NCBI GenBank assembly: GCA_028282935.1
Contig: JANQGU010000365.1
Coordinates: 1 to 37,181, forward strand
Direction of reading: 5' to 3'
Source: Kiloniellales bacterium
GTDB taxonomy: Bacteria > Pseudomonadota > Alphaproteobacteria > Kiloniellales > JAKSBE01
DNA length: 37,181 nucleotides
Under the pieces are notes generated by a model. The model did not search any database. It worked only from the letters and a program-made list of their open reading frames with translations, and was not told the origin of the DNA. Shown one piece after another: positions 1-7,952 of the stretch. Every line of letters begins with the position of its first letter. The stretch's first letter is position 1. The position numbers and the translations under genes were made by a program.

Positions 1-1119
1 CACGTTGACGATGGACAGGATCTGCTGCCCCTGCGACTTGGCGTAGTGCAGCGCCGAGAGGGTGTCGATGGTCTCGCCCGACTGCGAGATGAAGATCGAG
101 AGGCCGCCCTCGGGCATGGGCGCCTCGCGGTAGCGGAACTCCGAGGCGATGTCGATCTCGACCGGCTGGCGGGCGATCTGCTCGAACCAGTACTTGGCGA
201 CCATGGCGGCGAGGAAGGCGGTGCCGCAGGCCGAGATGGTGATCCGCGGGATCTTGCCCAGGTCGAAGGGCAGCGCCGGCAGGGTCACCTCGCGCGACAG
301 CGGGTTCAGGAAGGAGTGCAGGGTGTCGCCGATGACCGCTGGCTGCTCGAAGATCTCCTTCTGCATGAAGTGGCGGTACTGGCCCTTGCCGATGGCGGCG
401 CCCGAAAGCGCGGTCTGGGTCACCTTGCGCTCGACCACGGCGTCGGTCGCGTCATGGACCGTCGCGCTCTCGGGGCCGACCACGACCCAGTCGCCCTCCT
501 CCAGGTAGCAGATGCGGTCGGTCAGAGGCGCCAGGGCCATGGCATCGGTGCCGAGGAACATCTCGCCCTCGCCGTAGCCGACCGCCAGCGGGCTGCCGCG
601 GCGCGCGCCGATCATCAGGTCGTGGCGCCCGGCGAAGACGATGGCCAGCGAGAAGGCGCCCTCCAGGCGCTTGAGCGCGGCGGCCACCGCCTCCTGCGGC
701 GTCTTCTGCTGATTCAGGCCCTCGGTGATCAGATGGACCACGACCTCGGTGTCGGTCTCGGTCTCGAAGCGGTGGCCCAGGCCGGCCAGCTCCTCGCGCA
801 GCTCGCGGAAGTTCTCGATGATGCCGTTGTGGACCAGCGCGACCCGCTCGTTGGCGTGGGGATGGGCGTTGGTCTCGTTGGGCACGCCGTGGGTGGCCCA
901 GCGGGTGTGGCCGATCCCGGTGGTGCCTTCCAGGGGCTCGCTGTCCAGACGCTTCGCCAGGTTGACCAGCTTGCCCTCGGCGCGGCGGCGCTCGATCTTG
1001 CCGTTGACCAGGGTCGCCACCCCGGCCGAGTCGTAGCCGCGGTACTCCAGGCGCTTCAGCGCATCGACCAGCAGCGCCGCCGCCGGCGCCTTGCCCAGGA
1101 TTCCGATGATGCCGCACAT
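1..1119 (-). CDS. glmS: Glutamine-fructose-6-phosphate aminotransferase (isomerizing), partial
   Basis: GlmS converts fructose-6-phosphate and glutamine to glucosamine-6-phosphate, the first committed step of UDP-GlcNAc synthesis, in the cytoplasm. The window holds the first 373 codons; the family is about 605 residues, so most of the second SIS domain lies beyond position 1. The product begins MCGIIGILGK, with Cys2 as the N-terminal nucleophile of the class II glutaminase domain, followed by LEYRGYDSAGVA and GHTRWATHG, both typical of GlmS. The last residues in the window read SQSGETIDTLSALHYA, the sugar-phosphate loop of the first SIS domain. The gene is absent from the ORF track because it runs off the edge. 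It starts 3 bases after the glmU stop, and AAAGGA inside the end of glmU serves as its ribosome binding site, so the two genes are translationally linked. Confidence 0.97.
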   Translation of the reverse strand, partial: MCGIIGILGKAPAAALLVDALKRLEYRGYDSAGVATLVNGKIERRRAEGKLVNLAKRLDSEPLEGTTGIGHTRWATHGVPNETNAHPHANERVALVHNGIIENFRELREELAGLGHRFETETDTEVVVHLITEGLNQQKTPQEAVAAALKRLEGAFSLAIVFAGRHDLMIGARRGSPLAVGYGEGEMFLGTDAMALAPLTDRICYLEEGDWVVVGPESATVHDATDAVVERKVTQTALSGAAIGKGQYRHFMQKEIFEQPAVIGDTLHSFLNPLSREVTLPALPFDLGKIPRITISACGTAFLAAMVAKYWFEQIARQPVEIDIASEFRYREAPMPEGGLSIFISQSGETIDTLSALHYAKSQGQQILSIVNV

Positions 1120-1122
1120 GGG

Positions 1123-2502
1123 TCAGCCGTCCTTTGCCTTGGGTTCGCCGTCAGCCTTCCCCGTCTTCTGCTTCAGCTCCCGATAGCGCTTGGCCCGGCC
1201 CTGTCTGTTCTGCTGGTCGTTGCGCTCGACCGCCAGGGCGTCCTCGGGCACGTCGCGGGTGATCGTGCTGCCGGCGCCGACGATCGCACCGGCGCCGACC
1301 TTGACCGGAGCGACCAGCGCGGTGTTGGAGCCGATAAAGGCGCCCGCCCCGATCTCGGTGCGCGACTTGGTGAAGCCGTCGTAGTTGCAGGTGATGGTGC
1401 CGGCGCCGACGTTGGCCTCGGGGCCGATCTCGGCGTCGCCCAGGTAGGTCAGGTGGTTGGCCTTGGCGCCCTTGCCGAGCCGGGCGTTCTTGACCTCGAC
1501 GAAGTTGCCGACCTTGGCCCCTTCCGACAGCTCGGTTCCGGGCCGCAGGCGGGCATAGGGCCCGACCGTGGCCCCGGCGCCGATGCGCGCGCCTTCCAGG
1601 TGGCTGAAGGCGCGGATCCGCGCGCCCTCGCCGACCGACACGCCGGGGGCGAAGACGACGTTGGGCTCGACCAGGACGCCGGGCGCCAGCGCGGTGTCGT
1701 GGCTGAACCAGACCGCGGCCGGATCGATCAGGGTCACCCCGCCGGCCATGGCGGCGGCGCGCAGCCGGGTCTGCATCTCGGCCTCGACCACGGCCAGTTC
1801 GGCCTGGGTGTTGACGCCCTGGACCTCGGCCTCGCTCGCCTCGACCACGCTGCCGTGCAGGCCGGCCTGATAGGCCAGGCGGTAGACGTCGGGCAGGTAG
1901 TACTCGCCCTTGGCGTTGTCCTTGCCGACCTTGGCCAGCAGGTCGAAGAGGCAGCGGCGCTCGGCCAGCATGACCCCAGCGTTGCAGAGGTCGATGCGGC
2001 GCTGCGCGGCGTCGGCGTCGACCGCCTCGACGACGCCAGTCAGGCGGCCGGAGTCGTCCAGCAGCATGCGGCCGTAGGGCGCCGGATCGGCGGCCCGGAA
2101 GGCCAGCGCCACCAGCGCCGGGGCCGGCTGCGCGGCCCTCGCCGCGACCAGGCGCTTCAGGGTCGCGACCGTGATCAGGGGCGTGTCGCCGAAGACCACC
2201 AGCAGGTCGCCGTCGCGGTCGATGTCGGCCAGCGCCTCGGCCGCGGTCAGCACCGCGTGTCCGGTGCCGAGCTGCTCCGCCTGCACCACGCAGGGGTGCG
2301 GCGCCGCGGCGGCGGCCGTCTCCGGCATGTCGGGCCCGACGACCACGACGATGCGGGCCGGGTCCAGGGCCTGCAGGCTGTCCAGGACGTGGCCGAGCAT
2401 GGAGCGGCCGGCGACCTCGTGCAGCACCTTGGGCTGCCGGGACTTCATCCGGGTGCCCTTTCCGGCGGCTAGCACGACGCAGACGAGGTGATCGGAGGCC
2501 AT
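1123..2502 (-). CDS. glmU: Bifunctional UDP-N-acetylglucosamine pyrophosphorylase / glucosamine-1-phosphate N-acetyltransferase
   Basis: GlmU acetylates glucosamine-1-phosphate and then uridylylates it to UDP-GlcNAc for peptidoglycan and lipopolysaccharide. I place the start at the ATG giving MASDHLVCVVLAAGKGTRMK, for 459 residues, the usual family length; the 563-residue ORF in the track only adds an unconserved upstream stretch. The nucleotidyltransferase signature LAAGKGTRMKS lies near residues 11-21, and EQLGTGHAVLTA and VVFGDTPL follow. The C-terminal half is a left-handed beta-helix of hexapeptide repeats containing NHLTYLGDAEIG and GAGTITCNYDG, the acetyltransferase active-site region. 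No strong Shine-Dalgarno precedes the ATG. It is divergent from gph, with 145 bp between the two starts, and forms an operon with glmS, the enzyme two steps earlier in the same pathway. Confidence 0.96.
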   Translation of the reverse strand: MASDHLVCVVLAAGKGTRMKSRQPKVLHEVAGRSMLGHVLDSLQALDPARIVVVVGPDMPETAAAAAPHPCVVQAEQLGTGHAVLTAAEALADIDRDGDLLVVFGDTPLITVATLKRLVAARAAQPAPALVALAFRAADPAPYGRMLLDDSGRLTGVVEAVDADAAQRRIDLCNAGVMLAERRCLFDLLAKVGKDNAKGEYYLPDVYRLAYQAGLHGSVVEASEAEVQGVNTQAELAVVEAEMQTRLRAAAMAGGVTLIDPAAVWFSHDTALAPGVLVEPNVVFAPGVSVGEGARIRAFSHLEGARIGAGATVGPYARLRPGTELSEGAKVGNFVEVKNARLGKGAKANHLTYLGDAEIGPEANVGAGTITCNYDGFTKSRTEIGAGAFIGSNTALVAPVKVGAGAIVGAGSTITRDVPEDALAVERNDQQNRQGRAKRYRELKQKTGKADGEPKAKDG

Positions 2503-2647
2503 GTGAAAGATAATGCGGATGCTTACGGGCGTTCCAGGATCCGCGCCTTGCCAGCCGGACTCGGCGCTGGCAAAAGACCCGGGCCTGCCGAGCACTTGCC
2601 ACAAGGGGCAGGCGGACCGCAAGTCATCATTGCTTTGGGGCGGATTT

Positions 2648-3349
2648 ATGACCGCAGCGCAGCCCGGGCGCCGATCCGCCCTGCTCTTCGACCTGGACGG
2701 CACCCTGGTCCACAGCCTGCCCGACATGGCCGGCGCCCTGAACAGCCTGCTCGAGGAGCTGGCCCTGCCCGGCCTCGCCGTCGAGGAGGTCCGGCAGATG
2801 ATCGGCGACGGCATCCCGGCCCTGGTGCACCGCGCCCTGGAGGCCGAGGGCCAGGCCGCCCAAGGGCTGGCGCTGGAGGAAGCCGAGATCGTCCAGCGCT
2901 TCCGGGGCCACTACCGCGCCCGCCTGACCCGCGAGACCCGGCCCTATCCCGGCGTGGTCGAGACCCTGAGCCGGCTCCGCGACGGCGGCTGGTCCATGGC
3001 GGTCTGCACCAACAAGGCCGAGACCCCGGCGCGCGAGATCCTGGACGACCTGGGCCTCGCGCGCTTCTTCGACGGCCTCGCCGGCGGCGACACCTACGCC
3101 GCGGCCAAGCCGGCCGCCGACCCGCTGCTGGGCCTGGCCGAGGTCCTGGGCCGGCCGCGGACGGAGACGGTCATGGTCGGCGACAGCCCGGCCGACGTCG
3201 GCGCGGCGCGCAACGCCGGCATGGCGGTGGTGGCGGTGTCCTACGGCTATCGCAAGGTGCCGGCCGAGGCGCTGGGCGCGGACGCCCTGATCGACCGCTT
3301 CGACGACTTGCCGGCCGCCCTGGGCGGCCTGATCGACACGGCCGGGTGA
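2648..3349 (+). CDS. gph: HAD-family hydrolase, phosphoglycolate phosphatase-like
   Basis: This is a 233-residue cytoplasmic HAD phosphatase. Motif I is LLFDLDGTLVHS with the nucleophile Asp and the general acid Asp two residues later. The helical cap follows. Motif II is the Thr of VCTNKAE, motif III the Lys of AAAKPAADPLL, and motif IV is MVGDSPADVGAARNAGM with the metal-binding Asp residues. Length and motif spacing fit Gph, which removes 2-phosphoglycolate formed by DNA repair or RuBisCO oxygenation. HAD phosphatases are hard to tell apart, so the exact substrate is inferred. The start is the ATG of MTAAQPG, preceded by GGGGCGG; the track ORF extends upstream without conserved sequence. 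It is divergent from glmU and convergent with the DUF3108 gene, 41 bp away. Confidence 0.85.
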   Translation: MTAAQPGRRSALLFDLDGTLVHSLPDMAGALNSLLEELALPGLAVEEVRQMIGDGIPALVHRALEAEGQAAQGLALEEAEIVQRFRGHYRARLTRETRPYPGVVETLSRLRDGGWSMAVCTNKAETPAREILDDLGLARFFDGLAGGDTYAAAKPAADPLLGLAEVLGRPRTETVMVGDSPADVGAARNAGMAVVAVSYGYRKVPAEALGADALIDRFDDLPAALGGLIDTAG

Positions 3350-3390
3350 CTGGGCCCGGATGACCGGGGCGCCTTCGGCCCGCGCGGCGC

Positions 3391-4224
3391 TCAGAAGCCC
3401 AGGCTGGCCGGCTGCACGCCGCGGCTCAGCCTGGCGTCGACCATGTGGATGATGATCGAGAAGAAGTCGTTCTTGGCTTCCAGGCGGACCGGCACCGGCG
3501 GCACGTCCTCGAGGATCGGCGCCAGGAAGATCCGCAGCTCGTTGTAGTCGTGCTCGTCCTTATCGGTGTCGTGCCAGAAGCCGCCGATCTTCTTCATGCC
3601 GGCGCGGCACTCGACCGCCGGTCCGGCGTAGGGCGAATAGCTGGTCTGCGAGACCTCGGTCGGGCCGATGTGGCGCACCACCATGTCGTAGCGGCGGCGA
3701 CCGTCGAAGACCGGGATCTCGCCCTGGCAGCGGCCCAGGACCGCGCTCTGCTCCAGCAAGGTGAGGACCGCGCTCATCGGGTCCACGGTGCCCAGGATCT
3801 GGTCCATCGGCACCGGGTCGCGGTTGTCGTCCTCGGCCGGCGGATCGACCTTGACCAGCGGCTTGGCGTCGGCGTAGTCGATCGCCACCAGGCGGTCCTG
3901 GTCGCGCCACTTGGAGCGGACCTCGTAGGCCTCCGGCCGCGGGTTGTCGCGGCTCTCCGCCGGCCGCGTCCCCTGGGTGCGGGCGCTCAGCTTGAAGGGG
4001 AAGAGCCGGCCGAGCATGCCGGCCGACTCGACCGTCACGTCGACCTGGTAGCGGTCCTGAGCCCGGAGCATCCGGGTCTCCAGGCTCATGGCCTGCAGGC
4101 CGCCGGCCCAGACCTCGTAGTCGAGCTCGACCGATTTCTGTTGCGACGCCCCGGCCGAAGTCGCCAGCAGCAACGCAACCGCACCGGCAGAAAAGCCTGC
4201 CAGAGACAACCGCATCTCGTTCAT
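3391..4224 (-). CDS. DUF3108 domain-containing exported protein
   Basis: The product is about 277 residues with an N-terminal export signal: a short basic and polar start, then hydrophobic SLAGFSAGAVALLLATSAGA, with probable cleavage near AGA-SQQ. The mature part has the features of the DUF3108 family: LDYEVWAGGLQAMSLETRM near its start, SAGMLGRLFPFKLSARTQG, then DYADAKPLVKVDPP, DPMSAVLTLL and a C-terminal section with FDGRRRYDM and PVPVRLEAKNDFFSIIIHM. The family is a beta-rich periplasmic or envelope protein of unknown biochemical role, common in alphaproteobacteria. The track uses a TTG two codons further upstream; I prefer the ATG at 4224, and an in-frame ATG at 4215 is also possible. No strong ribosome binding site decides between them. 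There is no operon partner. Confidence 0.85.
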   Translation of the reverse strand: MNEMRLSLAGFSAGAVALLLATSAGASQQKSVELDYEVWAGGLQAMSLETRMLRAQDRYQVDVTVESAGMLGRLFPFKLSARTQGTRPAESRDNPRPEAYEVRSKWRDQDRLVAIDYADAKPLVKVDPPAEDDNRDPVPMDQILGTVDPMSAVLTLLEQSAVLGRCQGEIPVFDGRRRYDMVVRHIGPTEVSQTSYSPYAGPAVECRAGMKKIGGFWHDTDKDEHDYNELRIFLAPILEDVPPVPVRLEAKNDFFSIIIHMVDARLSRGVQPASLGF

Positions 4225-4325
4225 GGCCAAAAGGTAACAGGCTTTGCGGCGCGCGTCTCGTGTCAGATTGCGGACACGCGCACTTTCCGCGGCGGAATCC
4301 GGGGGCGGGCTCGCGGTCCCCTCGC

Positions 4326-4354
4326 TTGACAGGCCAAGGAGGCTCGCCTACATC
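4326..4354 (+). promoter_or_regulatory. Sigma-70-type promoter of tRNA-Val
   Basis: A perfect -35 hexamer TTGACA is followed by a 17-base spacer and TACATC as the -10. Predicted transcription starts about 20 bases before the tRNA, as expected for a stable-RNA promoter. The -10 matches the consensus only partly. Confidence 0.65.
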
Positions 4355-4379
4355 GGGGACCCCATCCGAATGCGGGCAA

Positions 4380-4454
4380 GGGCGCATAGCTCAGCGGGAG
4401 AGCGCCTCGTTCACACCGAGGAGGTCCCTGGTTCAATCCCAGGTGCGCCCACCA
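4380..4454 (+). tRNA. tRNA-Val (anticodon CAC)
   Basis: The sequence folds as a complete cloverleaf. The acceptor stem is GGGCGCA/TGCGCCC, the D stem GCTC/GAGC, the anticodon stem CCTCG/CGAGG with loop TTCACAC giving anticodon CAC (reads GUG), and the T stem CCTGG/CCAGG with loop TTCAATC. The discriminator base is A and a CCA end is encoded. I see no integrase gene or repeated tRNA 3' end nearby, so there is no sign that it served as an attachment site. Confidence 0.96.
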
Positions 4455-4605
4455 TCCACGGTCCCAGGCCTATCGGCTGCAATCCAATCCGCGTCCTCGC
4501 GGCGCCGAGCGACGGCGAGAAGCTGAACGATCAGGTCGCTTTCATGGCCTTGCGCTGTGCTAGGGTCGCGGCCGGTTTCATCGCTCCGGGATGGAGGGCG
4601 CGAAG

Positions 4606-5013
4606 ATGGGCGGCGGAAGACCGCGGAGGCGGACGACAGGCCTTGCCGTCGTGGCAGGGGTCATCCTGCTGACGGGATGCGGCAGCGACAGCAGCAGTAG
4701 CAGCGACTTCATACCTACGGACTTCCGGCCGCAGATCAAAGAGTACCGCGGCCAGGACCACTACCGGGCCTTCGCGAGCACGGCGGCGGCGGCGGCGCGG
4801 CGGCGCGCCTTTGGATCGTCCTGGAACCAGGGCAGCATCGACAGGGCCATCGACGATGCGCTGGAGCGCTGCCGGAGAAATGCCGAGATCGCGGAGTCCT
4901 GCCGACTCCACTACCTGGGAGACATCGACGTGTCGGGCCTGAACGAGGAAGAGCTCGGACGCGCCAAGGCGGTCTACAGACGCAACCTCTCGGCCACCAT
5001 CGACGATCTCTGA
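4606..5013 (+). CDS. Small putative lipoprotein, copy A of a tandem pair
   Basis: The product is 135 residues and I do not recognise a named family. The start chosen is the second ATG (MGGGRPRRRT) because GGAGGG lies 7 bases before it; the track starts 5 codons earlier. A twin-arginine-rich basic start and a hydrophobic segment end in the lipobox LLTGC, so the mature protein should be lipid-anchored at Cys, followed by a serine-rich linker. The body contains DHYRAF, a pattern of A..ALERC....C, and YLGDIDVSGLNEEELGRAKAVY, ending in ATIDDL. The gene at 5322-5702 encodes a clear paralog sharing HYRAF/HFRAF, the two cysteines, YLGDIDV, EEL..AK.VY and AT.DDL. The spacing of the AL..C....C block loosely recalls DUF4189-like secreted proteins, but that is only an impression. 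Confidence 0.75.
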   Translation: MGGGRPRRRTTGLAVVAGVILLTGCGSDSSSSSDFIPTDFRPQIKEYRGQDHYRAFASTAAAAARRRAFGSSWNQGSIDRAIDDALERCRRNAEIAESCRLHYLGDIDVSGLNEEELGRAKAVYRRNLSATIDDL

Positions 5014-5067
5014 CTGCGCCGCCCCGAAGACGGGCCGGTTCTCCGCATCCGATACGACCGACCCCAC

Positions 5068-5206
5068 GGCGCCGGCCCCTGTCCCTGTGGCTTGGCGTGG
5101 CGGTCTTCGATCAGTCCGCAGCGGGGCCTTTCCGTAGCTCGGTTCCACCTTTGCCCGGGTCGAGGCCACGCGGACATCGAGGCTGACCGTCCCCCGCCCT
5201 TCGGGG
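5068..5206 (-). pseudogene. Decayed duplicate of the 3' end of the downstream NAD-dependent epimerase gene
   Basis: Read on the minus strand, this segment encodes VSLDVRVASTRAK..PSYGKAPLRT and then, after a shift of reading frame, LIEDRHAKPQGQGPAP. The intact gene at 5788-6774 ends VSLDARVVSTRAKEELGYENVPLRTLIEDSHAWLQGQGLVP. The DNA similarity is visible directly, for example TTTGCCCGGGTCGAG in both, and covers roughly the last 45 codons. The fragment has at least one frame-changing indel and no start, so it is non-functional. It sits just after lipoprotein copy A in the same relation as the intact 3' end has to copy B, marking a past tandem duplication. Confidence 0.85.
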
Positions 5207-5321
5207 CAACGCACGCGCAGCACATAGCTGAGATGGCGAGATCACACTGACGCATAAGTTGTGCTAACATTTCGCACTGGTAGCGTTCTTTCGATCGGGA
5301 ATGACAGGGAGTCACGTTTTC

Positions 5322-5702
5322 ATGTGCACGGTGAGATTGGCGAGGGGCCTGACCGCCCTTTTCGTCCTTGTCCTGTTGGGCGGATGCGAGAACACCTCGT
5401 CGCTGCCGCCCTATTGGGGCGGGGACGTCGAGACCTATAAGAAGAGGCCCCACTTCAGAGCCTTTGTCCTATCGGGTCGCGGTGCGACCTCGAGCGCCGG
5501 CTACTCCTGGGTCTCCTCGCAGGAAAGTGCCGACGAGGCAATCAAACTCGCTCTCGATCGCTGCGAGTCCATGCCCATCGGATATGTCTGCAAGGTTGTC
5601 TACCTTGGCGACATCGATGTCTGGGGCATGAGCAAGGAAGAGTTGGAGCACGCGAAGGAGGTCTACACCGAGAATCCCGCGGCCACCAATGACGACCTGT
5701 GA
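5322..5702 (+). CDS. Small putative lipoprotein, copy B of a tandem pair
   Basis: The product is 126 residues from the ATG giving MCTVRLARGLTALF; an in-frame ATG at 5301 (MTGSHVF) is the alternative. AGGGAG lies about 10 bases before the chosen start. The signal sequence ends in the lipobox LLGGC. The mature part has RPHFRAFV, the block SWVSSQESADEAIKLALDRCE with a second Cys in YVCKVV, then YLGDIDVWGMSKEELEHAKEVY and a C-terminal ATNDDL. It is paralogous to copy A but lacks its serine-rich linker and alanine/arginine run. The function is unknown; an envelope location is inferred from the lipobox. It is convergent with the epimerase gene, 85 bp away. Confidence 0.75.
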   Translation: MCTVRLARGLTALFVLVLLGGCENTSSLPPYWGGDVETYKKRPHFRAFVLSGRGATSSAGYSWVSSQESADEAIKLALDRCESMPIGYVCKVVYLGDIDVWGMSKEELEHAKEVYTENPAATNDDL

Positions 5703-5787
5703 GGCGCGGAGCGTTCCGGCTCCCGCCCCCTGACGGCGATCTGAAAGCTCATCCCTAGAGCGGCGTGGGTTTTGGGCGGCGTGGATT

Positions 5788-6774
5788 TCAGGGCACCAGC
5801 CCCTGGCCCTGCAGCCAGGCGTGGCTGTCCTCGATCAGGGTGCGCAGCGGCACGTTCTCGTAGCCCAGTTCCTCCTTTGCCCGGGTCGAGACCACGCGGG
5901 CGTCGAGGCTGACCATCTCGACGCCTTCGGGGGTGATCTCCGGCTCGTAGCCCAGGACCGCGGCCAGCATCACGTTGATCCGCGCGACCGAGCGGAAGGC
6001 GAAGGCGGGGACGCTGCGGCTCGGCACCTTGCAGCCGGAAACCTCGCCGATGATCCGGAAGACCTTGAGCAGCGTCGCGTGCTCGCCGCCCAGCAGGTAG
6101 TTCAGGCCGCTGCGGCCGCGCTCGGCGGCGGCGATCTGGGCCCGGGCGATCGCCGCGCCGTGGCAGAAGCAGCCGGCGCCGGGCGCCGCCGCCGGGATCC
6201 AGCGGCTGCAGAGGTCGATCACGATCCGCGCCCAGCTGTGCCGGTCGTAGCGGCCCATGATGTGGCAGGGGTTCAGGATCACCGTGTCGAGGCCGCGCGC
6301 GCCGGCAGCGCGCACCGCCTCCTCGGCCAGGAACTTGGTGCGGTTGTAGTTGATCCAGGAGCCGCCGCCGAGCTGCGGCAGGTCCTCGTGCAGCTCGCCC
6401 TGCTCCAGGCCGTAGGTGTTCCAGGTCGAGGTGTGGAGGAAGCGCCGCGCCTTGGCCGCCAGCGCCGCCTCCAGGACGTTCTCCGTGCCCTCGACGTTGA
6501 TCCGGGTCTGGCGCCGGTCGTTGCGCGCCCAGACCGAGGTGTCCGCCGCGACGTGGAAGACCGCGTCGACGCCTTGGGGCAAGGCCCGCTTCAGCGACGG
6601 CGGGTCGAGCAGGTCGCCCTCGACCGGCTCGACCGGATAGGCCCGCAGCGGGCCGAGATCCGAGGTCGGCCGATGCAGCGCGACCACCGACCAGCCCGCG
6701 GCGGTCAGCTGCTCGACCAGGTTCAATCCCAGGAACCCGGTCGCGCCGGTGACGAAAGCGGTTTTATCGGCCAT
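5788..6774 (-). CDS. NAD-dependent epimerase/dehydratase (extended SDR, dihydroflavonol-reductase/HpnA-like)
   Basis: The product is 328 residues starting MADKTAFVTGATGFLG, with the Rossmann dinucleotide motif TGATGFLG near residues 9-16. GDLLD, VFHVAADTSVW and NVEGTENVLEAAL follow, as in extended short-chain dehydrogenases. The catalytic Tyr and Lys are in NYNRTKFLAE, and the upstream hydroxyl residue is in FLHTSTWNTYG. Similar proteins include dihydroflavonol-4-reductase-like and hopanoid-associated sugar epimerases; the substrate cannot be told from sequence alone. The start is firm because a strong GGAAGGAGGT ribosome binding site lies just upstream; the track's 391-residue ORF runs back through a REP-like repeat. 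A decayed copy of its last 45 codons lies at 5068-5206. Confidence 0.88.
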   Translation of the reverse strand: MADKTAFVTGATGFLGLNLVEQLTAAGWSVVALHRPTSDLGPLRAYPVEPVEGDLLDPPSLKRALPQGVDAVFHVAADTSVWARNDRRQTRINVEGTENVLEAALAAKARRFLHTSTWNTYGLEQGELHEDLPQLGGGSWINYNRTKFLAEEAVRAAGARGLDTVILNPCHIMGRYDRHSWARIVIDLCSRWIPAAAPGAGCFCHGAAIARAQIAAAERGRSGLNYLLGGEHATLLKVFRIIGEVSGCKVPSRSVPAFAFRSVARINVMLAAVLGYEPEITPEGVEMVSLDARVVSTRAKEELGYENVPLRTLIEDSHAWLQGQGLVP

Positions 6775-6904
6775 GGACCTCCTTCCGGATCGCTGCAGGC
6801 CAAGGGGCCTGCTGTTTCCTTTCCTTGAAGGACACCGCCTACTGCGAAGTCTTCCCCGGTCGCCGATCGGCCCACGCCCGTGCTGGCTTGCATAGATCGG
6901 GAAG

Positions 6905-6955
6905 CCACCTCCGCCCCAGCCCTCCCCCTTGATGGGGGTGGCCCTCCGAAACCTC
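6905..6955. repeat. REP-like palindromic intergenic repeat (single copy)
   Basis: The core CCCTCCCCCTTGATGGGGGTGG is a near copy of the core found twice at 32275-32384, with similar flanks (CCGCCCCAG before, CTCCGAA after). It lies between the divergently placed ends of the epimerase upstream region and the methyltransferase stop. Such elements are spread through many alphaproteobacterial genomes as non-coding palindromes. Confidence 0.7.
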
Positions 6956-6959
6956 CAAA

Positions 6960-7778
6960 TCAAGCCGGCTTGCGCGCCGTCACCAGGACCGCCGGCATGG
7001 CGAGTTCGATCCGGCCGTCCTTGCGATGGCCTTCGGCCGCCTCCAGGATCGCCGCCTCGATTCGCGCCCGCGCCTCGGCGGTCTGGGCCTGCATCACCAT
7101 GGCCGTGCGCACGCCGCCCTTGTAGATCGCCTCGATGATCGCCCGGGCCGAGCGGTTGCGCCAGACCAGCGGCAGGTCCCGCAGGGCCGGCTCGACGAAG
7201 CCGGCCGCGCCCAGCAGCGCCGACGCCACCGCCGGGTCGGCCAGCCGGTCGGCGGGCGGTGCCGCGGGCAGGCCGACCTCGGCCTCGCCCTCGGCCTCGA
7301 TCGCGCCGCGGGTCAGGGCGAAGAACTCGCAGCCGTCCTCCGGCCCGCGCCAGATCGTGAAGCCGTAGCGTCCGCGCGGGCGCAGGACCCGGTGGGCCTC
7401 CGCGATCGCGGCCTCCTGGTCGCTCAGGTGCAGCAGCGCGAAGGAGCAGACCACGGCGTCGAAGCTGGCGTCGGCGAGGTCCAGGGCTTCGGCGTCGCCC
7501 TGCCGGAAGGCGATCCCGGGATAGTTCGCCCGCGCCCGCGCGACCATGGTCTCGGCGAAATCGACGCCCAGCACCTCGGCGCCGCGCCGCGCCGCCGCGG
7601 CGGCGAGATGGCCGGTGCCGCAGCCGACATCGAGCAGGCGCTTGCCGCCGAGCGGCCCCAAAGCGTCGAGAATCGGGGCGATCGCCGCGCCGGTCATCTC
7701 CGCGAAGTGATCGTCGAAGGTCGTCGCGCGCGCCGACCAGCCCTCGTACTCGAGCTGCTTGAAGCTCTTCTTCAACAT
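6960..7778 (-). CDS. Class I SAM-dependent methyltransferase
   Basis: The product is 272 residues from the ATG of MLKKSFKQLEYEGW, which has GGGGGAGAGG just upstream; the track ORF adds 11 unneeded residues. Motif I is LLDVGCGTGHLA (about residues 48-59), which binds S-adenosylmethionine; an acidic residue at the end of strand 2 is in LGVDFAE, then QGDAEALDLADASFDAVVCSFALLHL and HRVLRPRGRYGFTIW follow. This is the UbiE/Methyltransf_11 type. The C-terminal 120 residues are probably a substrate-binding cap. The substrate is unknown and the neighbours do not help. No membrane segment is seen, so it should be cytoplasmic. Confidence 0.9.
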   Translation of the reverse strand: MLKKSFKQLEYEGWSARATTFDDHFAEMTGAAIAPILDALGPLGGKRLLDVGCGTGHLAAAAARRGAEVLGVDFAETMVARARANYPGIAFRQGDAEALDLADASFDAVVCSFALLHLSDQEAAIAEAHRVLRPRGRYGFTIWRGPEDGCEFFALTRGAIEAEGEAEVGLPAAPPADRLADPAVASALLGAAGFVEPALRDLPLVWRNRSARAIIEAIYKGGVRTAMVMQAQTAEARARIEAAILEAAEGHRKDGRIELAMPAVLVTARKPA

Positions 7779-7884
7779 GACCTCTCCCCCCTCCGCCTCG
7801 GGGAGGACCATAGCACGTCGTAGAGTTGTGTCGCGGCCAAGCTTTTCGCCGGGCCGCCGCCCCGGTGCAATCCGCGGCGCGGAC

Positions 7885-7925
7885 GAAGGCCGGCCGGCCT
7901 CCGCAGGACGTTGAAGGCCGGCCGG
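7885..7925. repeat. Short direct repeat GAAGGCCGGCCGG (two copies)
   Basis: The 13-base sequence occurs at 7885-7897 and again at 7913-7925. Each copy contains the palindrome CCGGCCGG, so the pair can also base-pair with each other. It lies between the methyltransferase start and the nuclease stop. No T-run follows, so a terminator role is unproven. Confidence 0.5.
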
Positions 7926-7952
7926 AACGGTGTTGGAGTCGACTCCTCTCGC

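Larger units (their letters stand above)
4606..5926. repeat. Diverged tandem duplication (lipoprotein gene plus epimerase 3' end)
   Basis: Unit 1 is lipoprotein A followed by the epimerase-tail fragment (about 4606-5206). Unit 2 is lipoprotein B followed by the tail of the complete epimerase gene (about 5322-5926). Gene order and relative orientation are the same in both units. The lipoproteins have diverged considerably at protein level, so the duplication is old. Confidence 0.8.

Noticed and set aside
46-2472. 808-residue plus-strand ORF and other long ORFs opposite glmS/glmU
   Set aside because: These are antisense shadows of GC-rich genes; their low-complexity Ala/Gly/Arg/Asp-rich sequences have no family motifs.
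4380-5300. tRNA-Val as an integration site for a small island with the lipoprotein genes
   Set aside because: There is no integrase and no repeat of the tRNA 3' end downstream; the tandem duplication explains the region better.
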